Assembly: GCF_020740795.1 (NCBI RefSeq)
Contig: NC_067312.1
Location: forward strand, 37,486,905-37,550,904
DNA from: Apus apus
Lineage: Eukaryota > Chordata > Aves > Apodiformes > Apodidae
Direction: 5' to 3'
DNA length: 64,000 bases
Below, in pieces: positions 25,990-38,700 of this stretch (position 1 is the stretch's first letter; every line of letters starts with the position of its first letter). Both the position numbers and the translations under genes were made by a program. The notes under the pieces were generated by a model. That model did no database searches. It was not told where the DNA came from and saw nothing but the letters and a program-made list of their open reading frames with translations.

Positions 25990-26740
25990 GTATCCCGGAT
26001 TCTCGGCGCGATGAAGAACTCGGCAGGATGGAAGCAAGGCGTCCCGAGGGGCGCGTGTCCGCGGGGGTCACGGAGCGCTCGCTCAGCTCGGGGCTCCCCA
26101 GGAGAGCGGCAGCGACGGCAGGGCCGGTTGCTCGGCTTTCCAAGAGGGAAAAACCTCGCCTGATGTCTCGGGGCAGCGTACACCTTCCAATACTGATGAA
26201 AAAAAAAAACAACAAACAAAACCAAACCACCACACCAGCCGAGCAAATCAGTAACTGAGAAGCTGGGGGTAAAGGACGGCGTCCCGGGATCAGCCGCGCC
26301 CGCGGAGGCTCCGCCAGCCTGCCCCTCCGCCGCGGGACAAGGATCGCCGGCAACGACGGGCATGGCGGCGTGGTGGGACCTGCTCTTCTCCCAGCTGGGC
26401 TCGGCCTGCCGCGGCGGCCGGGACTGGCGGGGGGGCGGCTGGCGGCACCCGTCCCCCCAGCGCTGCGCGGCCGAGGAGCCCCGTGGGCCGCGGGCAGACC
26501 CCCGCAAGCCCCGCCGGGGCGGCCGCCGACCCGCGGCCCCGCAGGTGAGGGCGGGACGGGTGGAGACGGGCTGCGAAATTACCCGCCGTGGGCGGCTGCC
26601 GGAGAAGCAGAAGTCGTGAGGGTTGATCCTCTTCGTGTCCTCATCGGGCCAAAGTCCCCTGGGGCTGAGAGGGAGAGGCACGGGCGCGCGGCACTGGCGA
26701 CGGGGCGGGCAGCTGGCCGGGGTGCCGCGTCCGCGTCTGC
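25990..26740. promoter_or_regulatory. TRPM6: CpG island, probable TRPM6 promoter
   Basis: A second sharp GC/CpG-rich island, interrupted by an A-rich tract at 26198-26225. It is the only island between C9orf40 and the recognised TRPM6 exons, and it contains a good splice donor on the + strand (CCGCAG|GTGAGG at 26545). Assignment to TRPM6 is by position and compatible splice phase, not by similarity. Confidence 0.65.
26362..26544 (+). CDS. TRPM6: Putative TRPM6 first exon in the CpG island
   Basis: The ATG at 26362 has a good Kozak context (G at -3 and +4). It opens 61 codons ([19 protein letters not shown]..., then Arg/Pro/Gly-rich) ending ...PAAPQ exactly at a strong donor CAG|GTGAGG in phase 0. 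Phase 0 fits both the microexon at 33777 and the exon at 41181. It does not resemble the short human start MKEQPVLERLQ. It may instead be 5' UTR that happens to be open. No similarity evidence supports it. Confidence 0.4.
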
Positions 26741-29700
26741 TCTTCTCCCAGTGCTACCCCTGGCACTCGCTGTGTCATGGGTGGCACTTGAGGGCATCTG
26801 TAAATGGTGCCAGGCTTCATCTGAAAGTCCAGGCGGATCAAATCTGTTGGACGGATGCCAAAGGTGAAACCTCAGGCTCCAGGGGGCTTCACCAGGGCTG
26901 TTTTGCCAATGATTTAATATTCTGGTATCAGTGCTGATTATTTCTTCGTGCTCCTGCAGATTTGGCCTTGAGTGATTTTATACACACACATCTAGTTGTA
27001 TTCTAATAGCTACGAAAGGCTTATAGCAAAAAGTCCATGCTATGGGCAGGGCATCCACTGCATGGTGATTTTTTGATAGTGACATTTGAAAACTATGAAT
27101 TTTGCAACAGTTCTATGTAACATGTAAGAAAAATGCCTCTGGCTCTAGTAAATCTTCACTTCTTTTTATCATGGTGCTGGCTGAAGGTTTGTTGGTGTGG
27201 TGTTTTGTTGTTGTTGTTTTCCTTTTTATTGTTGTCTGGTTTTGTTTGTTTGTTGTTGTTTGGTTTTGGTTGGTTGGTTTTCCCCTTCCTGAATTTAAGA
27301 TGAAGTATGTGTGGATCAGATGCTGGGTTTTTAAGGGAAGACATCTGCTACTATAGCTAAAATTGTGAGACTGGATGGTATTTCACACAAGTCCTGCTGT
27401 AGCAACAAATCTAATGTATTAATTTTTTATATACTTGCTGATACAAGAAATATGTTTACAGTGGAATATTCTTTGTGTTTCTGTTTATGAATATAATTTT
27501 TCATTTGCACAGTATTTGCTTGTACACTAGGAAAAAATTAGGTAGGGTTTTAAGTTGTGAACACCTAAAGTTACTCCACAAGCTCCTTTTCTTGGTACCA
27601 AAACAAAGTGGCTGGTTTTTAGAAATGTAGTGTAGTTTGGACCTCGTATGTTACCTGTAAGAGTATTCTTATACAGATATGAGGCTAAAATGAATTTAAG
27701 GAAGCATCATAATATTATTTTTAAAAAATAATAAAAAATACTATCTGAAGTTATGAAATCAGTTTACAGACTCTTTCTTTAATAAGTTTATATTATACCA
27801 TAACAACCTTATTTAAAGTAGTAACAGGCTTATATAGTATTATTAAAAAAATGTGATAAACAGCAAATAGGTTAGGTTATGATTGAACCTAAGTTTCTTT
27901 TATCATTTTATGGCTTGATAAGGGACAAATGCTCAAGCTTTCTTGGCTCTCACGAGGTCAGGGACACAGAAATTACCCAATAGTGAATGTCCTGAAGTGC
28001 GTTGTCCCTGAAAGTAACCAGTATCGGGAAGAAAACCTGAGAATCACAAAGAATTGTACCAGAGCAAGTAATTCGTCTCTGAGCTCCACTTTCACTTTTT
28101 TTTTAAATGTTGTAGGCTGAGGGAGAAGATAATTACTACCTTCCCCCCCGCCAATATGTGACCGTCTAAGTCAGGTAGTGGTTTTAAAAGAGCAGAAAGT
28201 AGGCAAGTTTAAGATTTCTACAGCACATAAAGGAACAGGAGGTCTCAGTAAAAATCGGTCTGTCTGGGCATGCACACAATTGTTCTGTATGCACAGTACT
28301 CCACTTTAGCCTGAAAGTAATGTTTTAAAAACCATACACAATTTGTGTGCCTAGTTCCCAGCTTTTGAAAATGTTACTGTCATGTAAGACCTGAAGTTCC
28401 TCTGGGACCAATCAAACATGGTGTACCTTGTGGCTGCCTTCTTTGGGGAGATCCTCAGGGGGTATTCAGCTGCTGCAGGTCCCTTCTCTGTCATCCCAAG
28501 GAGTTCTTGTCCACCTCTGCGTAACCATGGTGTCAGGTGCTCAGAATAATAGGAAACAGGTTTTAATGGTGATAGGGCCAGAATCATCCTTTACTTACAG
28601 TATTTAAAGTGGGATTTTGGTCATGGAGAGGCTGCAGCAGTGAGAAGGTCAAACCCTTCATGTTGCTATGACCACAACTCTGAACGTGACTGGAGTTGCA
28701 AACAGGATGGCAGAGACCATGCTGAACTGCTGCATCCCATCTACAGTGTCTGTCAATGTTGATCTAATCTGGTTACCTCTGTCGAAACTGAATGAAACCT
28801 TGCCAGGAGGAAAATCCATGTGAGCTATGTGCAATACACTTCCTACTTCTTTTCCTAAATAAGTCGCTCCTTCATCCTGCCATTTCATGGCTCAGATAAC
28901 ATTAACTTTTATTTTTCATTCACCATTTGAGCTGAAGAGATGGGTCCTGCCACATGTGACCCACAACTAACTCATCTATGAGCTTTTGGATGCTATCTGG
29001 GGAGGTGGTATGTCTAAGCTGGCAGTTTTTTGAGAATTGCACTAAAGAGTTTGAGATTCTTCAGGCAGTTGACAGTAAAATGGGAAGCCCAGGACGCCAT
29101 GATTTATAGTTTTGATCTTTTCTCTGTGTTGTTTTCAGACTGACTCTATCAATTGTTGTGTAAAGCTTCCCTGATTCTTTTAATACAGAAATATATATCT
29201 GTGTAACATGTGTACTAGGTGAACCTTCGTGATCCCCTCTGTATCCTTTAACTTACCAGTTATTTTGCTTTGTGTTCTCATCTCTAACACTTTAACTTAG
29301 TTTTTGAGGGCTAGTTGTAACCTTCTCTTGCCAGTCCTGAAAGGAAAGAGACCCTGTTGATGGGCCATCACTCTAAGTAAAGCTTCAGCCTCAAGAAAGG
29401 CAAGACTTACTAAGGACTTGTTTTTGTCCTTCCCTAATGGCTGACGTTGCTTTGCATCTCTGTAGTAGTGCAGTTGCTGGTAAACACTGTTTGGTTTGTC
29501 CAGTTCCCCCTGCCTGTCTTACCGGAACAGAAGGAGGCATCTAAAAGCAGTTTCTGGGTTTTCTTGCTTTTCCTTTCACCGGGACAGAAGCTGGCTGCTG
29601 TTGTCCTGCATGTCATAAAAAGGGATTTTTAAAACCCACTAGTGGTCTGGTATCTTGTCACTGTTTGCAAATAAAATGTCCTGGAGTTGCTAATGCTTCT

Positions 29701-32700
29701 GGTTTTACCTAATTATTAAGTCTCAGTGGTTAGAATCGAGTTCAGCCCTCTTCAGTGTTGTCAGTAACGGTGAAACTCAGCAAAACTGTCACAGTGCAGA
29801 TGTTTGCCTCCCAGCCTTCAGTGGTTTTGGTTGTAATGGTCTGGAACTCGGTAAACAGACATGGCTGTGCTGTGGTGCCGGCCATGAGGTGTTAAAAAAT
29901 ACGTTTTCATTATAAAAGTGATTTTCTAGCTGCCAAGCAGTTCTAGGGATTACACAGAGATGATGAGGGACTTAGTCACGTCTGTGTTGTTACTGTAAGT
30001 GCCAGCTGGGTTAGGCTGCATTGCTGAGGTTGGACTGCAGATAAAAATTTTTACAAGCCTGGTTGGGGTGGGACAATCCCAGGTTTGATCACAGCCCTAG
30101 TGCTATAAAGTCCTGCATTTGTTTACATTTTATTGGCATAATTTAAGCCCCAAAGAGAGGCAGAGAAGCTTCTACTAGTACTGCTCCTGAGTGCTTATGA
30201 AATGTACCTGTCCCTCCACCTGCTGGCTCACCAGCATTTTGGAAAGGCTGGATGGCAGTGCTGTGCAGCCTCATCCCTCCCAGTGACCTTACCCTGTCCA
30301 TGCACCTTCCAGTGCCCTCCTTGCCCCAGCTCTGGCCCTGCCCTCACCCCCCCATGCCAGCACAGCTCAAGAGACCTTCCTAACAGCTGGGAGGCTGAGT
30401 GGGCTTCGGGACTGCCAACGAGGGGAGAGGTGTGCTGGAGCAGAGACCTTTTACGTTTCGGGGGGCATGCCTAGGAGAGCAGCATGATGTGGTGGGGGCC
30501 AGGAGATGCAGCCTGGCTTGGTGCTGGTAGGGCAATGGCAGTGGCTGTCTGGTTGTCCCGTCCAGCCCAGCATAAGGAACAACCACAGCTGCTCCTTGCT
30601 GCCCAGCCTTGGGGAGACCCAACCCTCCGGGTTGGCTGCTAATGCAGCCTACACTGCAACAAAACAGATGATAAGGCTGGTGTTGCAGAGTGTGTCATGG
30701 CACACTAGCCTGAAGGCATGGAAAGACCTGGTGGAGAGCCTCATGGTCTGTTCAGGTGTTCTCTGTGGCATACGAGGATGTTTCTGTCAGGATGTGACTG
30801 GGTTTTCCTCCAGCTGGGTTGAGGCAGCTGTTTGTGGGTCTGTGGCCTTTGGTGAGTTCACAGTGTGATTGACATTTAAAGTAAGACAGCACCACAAAGG
30901 AAGGTGCCTTTTTTTTTTTTTTTTTTTTTTCCCCTACCCCCAAGGTGATGAGATGGGCAAAGCTGAGGAGAGTTGTGCAGCCAGGTGAGAAAAGCAGAGG
31001 TAGGACCATGCCTTCAGCTTCCTCAGAAGTCATGGAAGCTGTGCTCCCTCTTTTTGGAGAATGGGATTTCAGTCCTGTGACAGGCAGCCGGCCTTGCAGT
31101 GTGTTAAACCCACAGATTTTATGACTGAGTGAGACAAGCAATGGAGCAAAGTGAGCTATGCTGACAGGAGTGGCAGTGAACAGTCGTGTGGCTCCAGAGG
31201 TGAGCTGTGTGTGTCACTCAAATCCTTTAAACTTCATTGTACTACAGTTTAATATAGATTGCCATCCAGCTGTGATTTGTTGGGGCTCTCCAAGCTTTGT
31301 CCTGCTGCATTTTGCAAACTGTGTTTGTTTGCCACTTTACATATGTCCTGTCTTCAGGGAGACACCTCTCTAGTCAATAGTAATCCCTGTGTTGCGAAAA
31401 TATATAACAAACAAAAGAAAGCTCTGAAATTCACCAGCAGGTAATTTTCTTCTCTTCCATCTTCTGGTTCAAACTGGAAAGAGCTTTGCACTGTATAATT
31501 TTCAGTCCTTTTGTGGAGAAATGCTTTTGCAAAAGCAGTGAAGGGTTGACCTCTGTCATCACTCAGTGCCAGGTAGGTGAGACTCAGTTTCAAAAAGAGC
31601 AAGTTGATTATCCCTTTGCTAGCATCAAGTGCTGTACAAAGAAGCAGAGCTGGCTTCCAGTGGTCCTGAGGTGGAAATCTGAGCAAGATATGATCCTCTG
31701 AGTAATGCACCTGAAGAAGCATAATTTTCTTTGGGCTACCTTGTTTTTTAATTCTTTAAAATTACTTGCAACAAGATCGTTTCAAAGGGGGCATGTAACT
31801 TGGCTTGGATTTGAGGGATTTTCTGATAGCATAAATTAACAAAAGAAGAACAAATGCTTGATTTTCTCTGAGATATGAATTCTTCTATTGACTTCCAAAA
31901 TACTGTCAGTGAGATATTCAGGACTGTTGATTATGGAAGCCCCAGAACTTTTGTCTCTAAAAGAGACAGGATAAAATAAGACCATTCTTATATTAAATTA
32001 TTTATAATAATTTGCAAATAGTTTAGATTACCTTGTAATTTCTTGCTCTAATTACATTACAGGTGCCTGCTCATGTTTGTAAAAAGTTTTGCGTGTCTTT
32101 TAAAATTTATTCTGCAATTTGGACTGTTTTCCATCAGTTAAAGTCTTTAGATCTTTCTGTATCTTTATTTATGACTAGCTTGTTAAATAATCCACATTTT
32201 ATGGTGATCATTATACTGGCTTAACAAAATGAGATTATATACAGTATTATATTGTATTCTAATGCGGTAATGTAAGAAAAATGACAACTTCTAGCAAGGT
32301 AGTGACCACCAACTTTAAACACAGGTTTTTTTCATTGTCTGTGGGACACAGTTATGAAACAGACAGATCCAAACTTTCCCAACAATTTCTGTGCTTCTAG
32401 AGCATTGGCTTTTGGAGTGGCCTATTTTATGTGGAAGGCCACTTTGTGTCACAGAGACTGTAATTTCCAATTGGGGAATGGATAAGGAAACCTGTTTTTC
32501 AGTAATTTGTAGATATCTAATGCCAATGTAGGATTTTTAGCAGTGCTTCTCAGGCCTGTTTCAAGGATAGAGCTGAGGAAAATGAATTGTGATTTGAGAT
32601 TTCTTGTGTTTAGCTCATTTGAAAAAGCCCAGGCTGTTGGCAGAAATGTTAAGGTGGGGGCCTCTGTGGCCATCTCTCCCTAGTCCAGTGCAATAGGCTG

Positions 32701-35700
32701 TGCAGGGGGACAGGAGAGTCTGCTTAGACCCTCTGGCTGGAAATCAGGGGTCCTTCCATGAGCACCTACAACCTGAGCTGGGTGTGCTCATGAGGCAGTG
32801 CTGTTTGAGGTGTTGGTTTTTTTTTTTCAAAATACTACATGTTCAAGCCTAGCAGAAAGGCTTAATAATTAGTTAATAATCTTAAAAAGTAAAAAGTAAT
32901 AAATTAAGAGCCTGGTCTTTCAGACTGGGTTGGCTAGCTCTGTGCTTAAGGAGCTTCTTTGACAAGGAGAGAATATTGTATTTAGTATTTCCTGTGTTTT
33001 GTGGTCATTACCCCACTGCTATTTGTGTTCAGATACATTATTCCAGTTGTGTTGTGTGGTCTGCTCTGAGATCAGAAGCAACATATCTGAAAGCCCATTA
33101 GAGTCAAACGGCTTTTCTTTTCTTGGCTAAGTTTGGGATCAAAATATTGGAAACATTTTAATGAACTTTCAATGTCAGGCCTCAATCCAGAAAAGCACTT
33201 AGACATACATACTTAGCTATAAGTGCAGTTGATAAAATGTGAAAGAAAATACCATAGCACGCTGTTGGTTGAAGACTGAGTTTATATATGTCTGAGAAGC
33301 TGACATGTTCCATTTGTGCTAAGGAAAAGAATATAAAATCTCTTTTCAGTATGAGTGGAGATTTTTAACAAGTTCTATTATCCCTCTCTGACTTTGGTCT
33401 ACATTTACCCTGCTAGTGCAGGTGACTTGTCTTCTGTTAATGTAGGTAGTGTAAAGATCTGAGAATATGTTTATGATGGATGTGTTTGAATTAGTTACTC
33501 AGAAATAATCACAGAAATTCTGCTGGGACATGAAATGATATGTTATCTCTGAAAGGAGAAAACATAAACTTTTCAGTGCCATTGAGTCTGCAGTCTGATG
33601 GCAAAGGCAGTCTGAGATTAACTGATGATTGTTTTATAATTTGGCATGCTGAACTGTGGAACAACAATGAAATAATTTAAATAAAATTATTTGCCCTTTT
33701 TTTTTTCAGTCTTTCTGAAATGTAGTGATGACATTTTCTGGCATATTCAATTACTTACAATACACTGTTTTCACAGATGCACAAAGTCCTGAACACCTGG
33801 GTAAAGAAGCAGGTAAGAAAGACTGGAAAAGCAAAAGATGCCAGTTAGTAACTTATAGTGATGTACTGTAGTGATGGAGGTGGTTGGAACCACAGCACAT
33901 CTGTGTTAAAAACCAGACTGTTGTCCACTAGCAGTGTAGCCTGAACACAACAAAATTCTAGAAGACCTGCCAGTTTGTTGGAAACGTCACATTAAGTTCA
34001 TATTTTATAGCACATGACCATGGAGTTTTACAGTGCACTTCTACCTTATGTGGTTTCAAAGAGGTGTTCTTTGTTACAATCAGTTGTTAAATTACTTCAT
34101 ACCCTAAGCACGCATGTAATGGATGTTGGACCAGAATGTTCCTGCCCTGAAAAGCTTATGCAAGACAGCCTGTTATGCTGGAAATCTCTTTAAAGCTGGA
34201 AGTATTTTACCAGCTGCCCTCAGATGCAGAAATACTGCTGAAGTCCTATTTTTCACTTAAGAATTATTATACATAAAATGATGATACCTGCAAATCCACT
34301 GCAGCTTTTATAGCTCATGAAGAGTTTCCCAGGGGTAAGAGTTCAAGAGATACCAGTGTCCTTGTAGGCTGAGCTCTTGTGAAATAGTCTTGAGTGCTAG
34401 CTTACAAGAACTCTGGCTGCATTTCAGGTATCTCATGTTCTTGCAAGCAACTTGCTCAATGTGTAGTTAATTTTTAAAAGCTAAGATATTTTAGGGCACT
34501 ATGCTGAATACAGAGGCTGGATTCTTGCAGTGGCTGTGAAAAAGGGAAGTTCTTTCCCTTCCCTCACTGTGTATTAGAATGAGGTTTGATCTCACACTGC
34601 ATCACGCTGACTTTTCACAGGCATGCTTTCATCTAGAAATGGTGTCTCTCTCCTTTCCAGGCACCGAAAAACAGTTTCGGGGATTTTGAGTACTTCTAAT
34701 TCTTGCCGTCAGCAGTAAAGGTTCTTTACAGGTACTGTCTAAGTATACTGAAGTCCTGAAGCAGATTTATTAACCCCAGGATAAATCTGCTGCTATTTCC
34801 TGAGTATTTGCTTTCATCTAATAATTTTGAGGGTAATAAATAATTACTTAACTGGAAAAAGAGTTATATGATGTGTAACTATACTCTTTTTTTTTTTGGC
34901 AGAGATTCTGCCAAACTTGCTCAGCAATGCAAAAATATTCGTTAAGATCTTTAGGAAAAAAAAAATTCTTGAGAAGTAGGTTCTTTCTTCAGTGTGTGCA
35001 GCGCTGACATATGGTGCTTGAGAGCCCTTTTTAGGCTGTTGAAATAGTGTTTTGGCTAAGGCACAAGACAGGAATTATTGCTCCCTGTTGTCAGTACAAA
35101 TTTGTTGCAGTTTCATCGTTCTGGCTAGTCTCTAGCATGATTGTACTTTGCTTAAGAAAACTAGCCTGTTACTTAAACTGGCTAGCCGTTATACAGTTTC
35201 TCATTAACTGCTCCTGTCTGGATCTCCAATGCACCATTAAAGGCAGTTGCTGCTGTTTTGTCCTAGAAATGGTTATATTTTGATAATGAATGAAATTATT
35301 CTGACACAGAGATGTGTACCTTTTAATTTCCTTTTGCAAGGAATTGTACAATGTCCACAGCAGCATGCTTTTTCATTAGAAAATGTGTGTTATATGCACC
35401 CTTCACACCAGAGGGGACATAAGTGCAGCTAATGGTACTAAAAATTTGTTGTTTAATATTGGCAGTCTAACCTAGTTTTTCTGAGTTTGGTACTCAACCA
35501 ATGAACAGTGCTTATTGTCTGGTCTTGAAGGGGCTGAATGTTTCTCACAGATCATGGTTTAGTAAAGCTAATTCCAGAGCAGGACAAATGCACATTAGCC
35601 TCTACTTATCAGTGTTTAATTGGTGCAGTGCATCTAAAGGCTTTGACTCTGGCAGGTCCTTTATGAGGGGGTGGAGTGGGCTGGGTCAGTAGAAAGCCGC

Positions 35701-38700
35701 AGAAAAATTGAAGCGTTCACCCATTTGCGCTGGAGGGGTGGGTGGTGAAGTCAGTGGGGACACCACTACAGCAGGTGATTGCAGGGTTGCATCACACTGT
35801 CCTGAGACAGGTGAGCCAAGTGCTGCAGAAGTGCTCAGGGATGGCAGCATGGTCATTCGCCTCGCTGGTGGCACCTCTGGATTTTTGAGGACAAATTACT
35901 TCTGCACTAGGCTGGGTTTTTAAGTTTCGTCTGCTCTCACTCCCAGTCAGCAATGATTTTAAAGAAAGGAGTGATGCAGGTGTTTCTCTAAATTTTAATC
36001 TCAAATCTCTTTCTTTAATTCTGGAAACTTTCATTTTTGAACATTACTTGTGTTTAACCGAATTTGACCTGACAGTGTCCCTTTAATACCATATTATGCA
36101 AGGATCTCAGACATTAAAGATATTGGAGAAGTGATTAAAAGCAATTTTCTAAAAACTGCTCATGTGCCTTAAATTTCAGAGCCAAGCTCTTGCCACTCGA
36201 TTGACTAAATCAGTCTAGAAATCTCCAAAGCCTCTTCTGTGTCAGGGAAGTATAAGCAGCAATCCTAATCCTCAGACTGGCAAGAAATGAGAAGGCGTAA
36301 CTCCCAAACAAAGGTCTCAGGACTTTCTGGATGAAAAATTGCAATATAAACTCAGCTTCAGGTCTTCTGTATCTCAGAACATACATTTACTAGTCAGAAA
36401 GAACATGTAAGTGTATTTTTGTCTCGGGTTTGGTGGCAGAAAGGATATGGTTTGATCCTTGGTGAGGTGCATGTACCCTACTGTAGTGACAGGAGGAATT
36501 TTAATTTATTGTTGCAGTTTAACTAAATGACAACAGATTTGAAAAATTAGCCAGAGTTTTATGAGAAGAGATACACACATCATAGTGGTCTTTTACAAAG
36601 TTAGGAACAAAGAGCAAATACCAGTTCAGAAGTCTCCTTCTTTTGTTTTACTTGTCCAGCCTTTATGTCATGGATGACTGTAAAAAAAGTATGATGGTTT
36701 AAAACCCTTTTCCTGATTATACAATTAGCTTAGAAACCTAAGTAAAGCCTCAGATTAAGAAATTAATGTTATTGTTTTGTTGTAGATTTTGCATGTCAAG
36801 CAAAGATTTTGCCTTATATAAAATTATGAACAATGGTAAATATGTACTCTCTTACAGTGTTTCAGTCTTGAAATTGTGTTTCACAAGATGAAATACAGTG
36901 ATACGGTCTTGTATTGTACTTTTTCCCATGCTTGATTGGAATTTCATTATATAAATTTTTAATTGGTACTGTCTATTCAGGAACTTCATAAGGAAGTTAT
37001 GAAGTGGACTTTGCAAATTATTTTTTTTTGCTATTTTCACGTTTATCACTTGAGATGAAAATAAATGTTAATGTTAGAGGCTTCATCAGAATCGTACACG
37101 TATTATATGCTAAGTACTGCTTTTAAAATGTAAAAATTATGGGAAGCAAGGAGATGAATGAGCACAGCACAGGCAACATTCCAGCAAACTCTTTACGTAA
37201 ATAAGCAAAAATAAATAATGAAATATCTGTATGGGAAGATACTTTGTTTCCTTGCAGGGCAAAGTGAAAACTCCCAGTATTGTATCAGATGCCCTTTGAA
37301 ATGTTGTTTTCAGTCCTTTTTACTGAGACTCCTGAAGTGGGGTTAACTGAGATGAGTGTTGTGCTAGCCGAGTGTCTGTGCAACTAGGTGAGGTACATCC
37401 TTGGTGCTTCAGGATTGAAAGGTCAAATACATTTCATAGTGATCTCATTCCTCTGAAACAAATGGAAATTTTGTCAATGAGCTCTACAGTAGCAAGGTTA
37501 GATTCGTGGTATGTGATCTGAAGCTGTAGGGTTTTGTTCCATTCGCTTTAATCCATTTTACCTTGAACTCAGCCCGTGGTGACTAGAGTTGCCTGATCAT
37601 TTGAGGCATGTGTTGGTAGCTGCCCTTACTTGCTCAGTTGCAGAAAAATACAGTTGCTTTTGGGCCAAATTAGAGAAGGATATGCAAAAATCCAGAATTT
37701 TAAGCATTGATACTTTTGTGTTAATCGCCAATCTCCCTACAAAATCTAAAAAAAGAGTTTTAAAACCAGGTGTGTTTTTCAGTGTTCTGGTTTGGCTTGG
37801 TGGTTTTTTTTGTAGCGGGGGAAGGGCCCAGAAGTGGCTCTGGTAAGAAGCTGAGAAGCTCCTTCTGCTCCAAAACCAGCCAAGGAGCCATTAGAGGGAC
37901 AATAGAGGCACCTCTGCGATTAACATATGAAAGAACTGGTATAACACCTGAGCAGAGAAGCACTTAGGATAGAAAAGCTGTGCTGGGGAAGCAGAGAGGT
38001 GCTGGTGGTTGGTGAGGAAGAAGGGGAAGAAGGTGCCCAAGCAGAAGTTTCCCTGCAACCCATGGTGAGATGGCAGACTGTCCCCCTGCACTCATGGAGG
38101 AACATGGTGGAACATTCCCTGGGGTTGCCAGGAGGGGTGAATTTGGCCAGTGGACTTGGATTTTGTGGCCAGAGGATTTGCTGCCAGTGGACTCTGCGCA
38201 GCTGTGGAAGACCCCAGTGCCAGAGGAAGTGACTGTTCCTGAAGCAGCCCATGACTGTGGGAAGCCCAGGCTGGAGCAGCTTGATCCGGACCTCGTGGGA
38301 AGGACTCATGAAGGAGGAGTTCGTGGAGGACTCTCTCCCATGGGAGGAACCCCATGGGGAAGCAGGGAAGGACAGTAAGGAATCCTTCTTCCTGAGGAGG
38401 AAGGAGCAGCAGGAACCACCAGCCATTCTAACCCATGAGGTTTGTCCTCCTCATCCCAGAGTGTGTGTGTGAGTTGAGTGAGTAGCCATGGGGCTCCTCC
38501 TTTGTTGTTGTGTTGGGCTCAAACCACGACATTCAGGAGACAGCTTAGAGGTTCAGAAAGCTGATAGTAGAGAAGAATTTTTTAATCTCCCATATTAGAT
38601 ATTGTAACTTCAATCACATGTTGTACTGCCATCCCTGAGGACTGTAAGTTTAGCTATATTTTGGTTTGAGATAACCACACCAAACAGCGGTTTTGTACTG

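Larger units (their letters stand above)
26545..33776 (+). other. Probable TRPM6 first intron
   Basis: Mostly AT-rich. It contains a GT-rich tract at about 27194-27285, a GC-richer patch at 30200-30850 and a 22-base T run at 30909-30930. I recognise no mobile element. The longest frames, 28351-28888 and 31354-31722 on the minus strand, are of unknown meaning. Confidence 0.5.

Noticed and set aside
25944..26681. 245-codon minus-strand frame across the second CpG island
   Set aside because: Composition-driven open frame with no recognised domain. A bidirectional gene cannot be excluded, but nothing supports it.
30202..30868. GC-richer patch with 90- and 120-codon frames
   Set aside because: No family resemblance, no splice-site pattern, and both strands are open, so compositional.
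37920..38426. 168-codon minus-strand frame and overlapping + strand frames
   Set aside because: They lie within the solo LTR, which normally encodes no protein.
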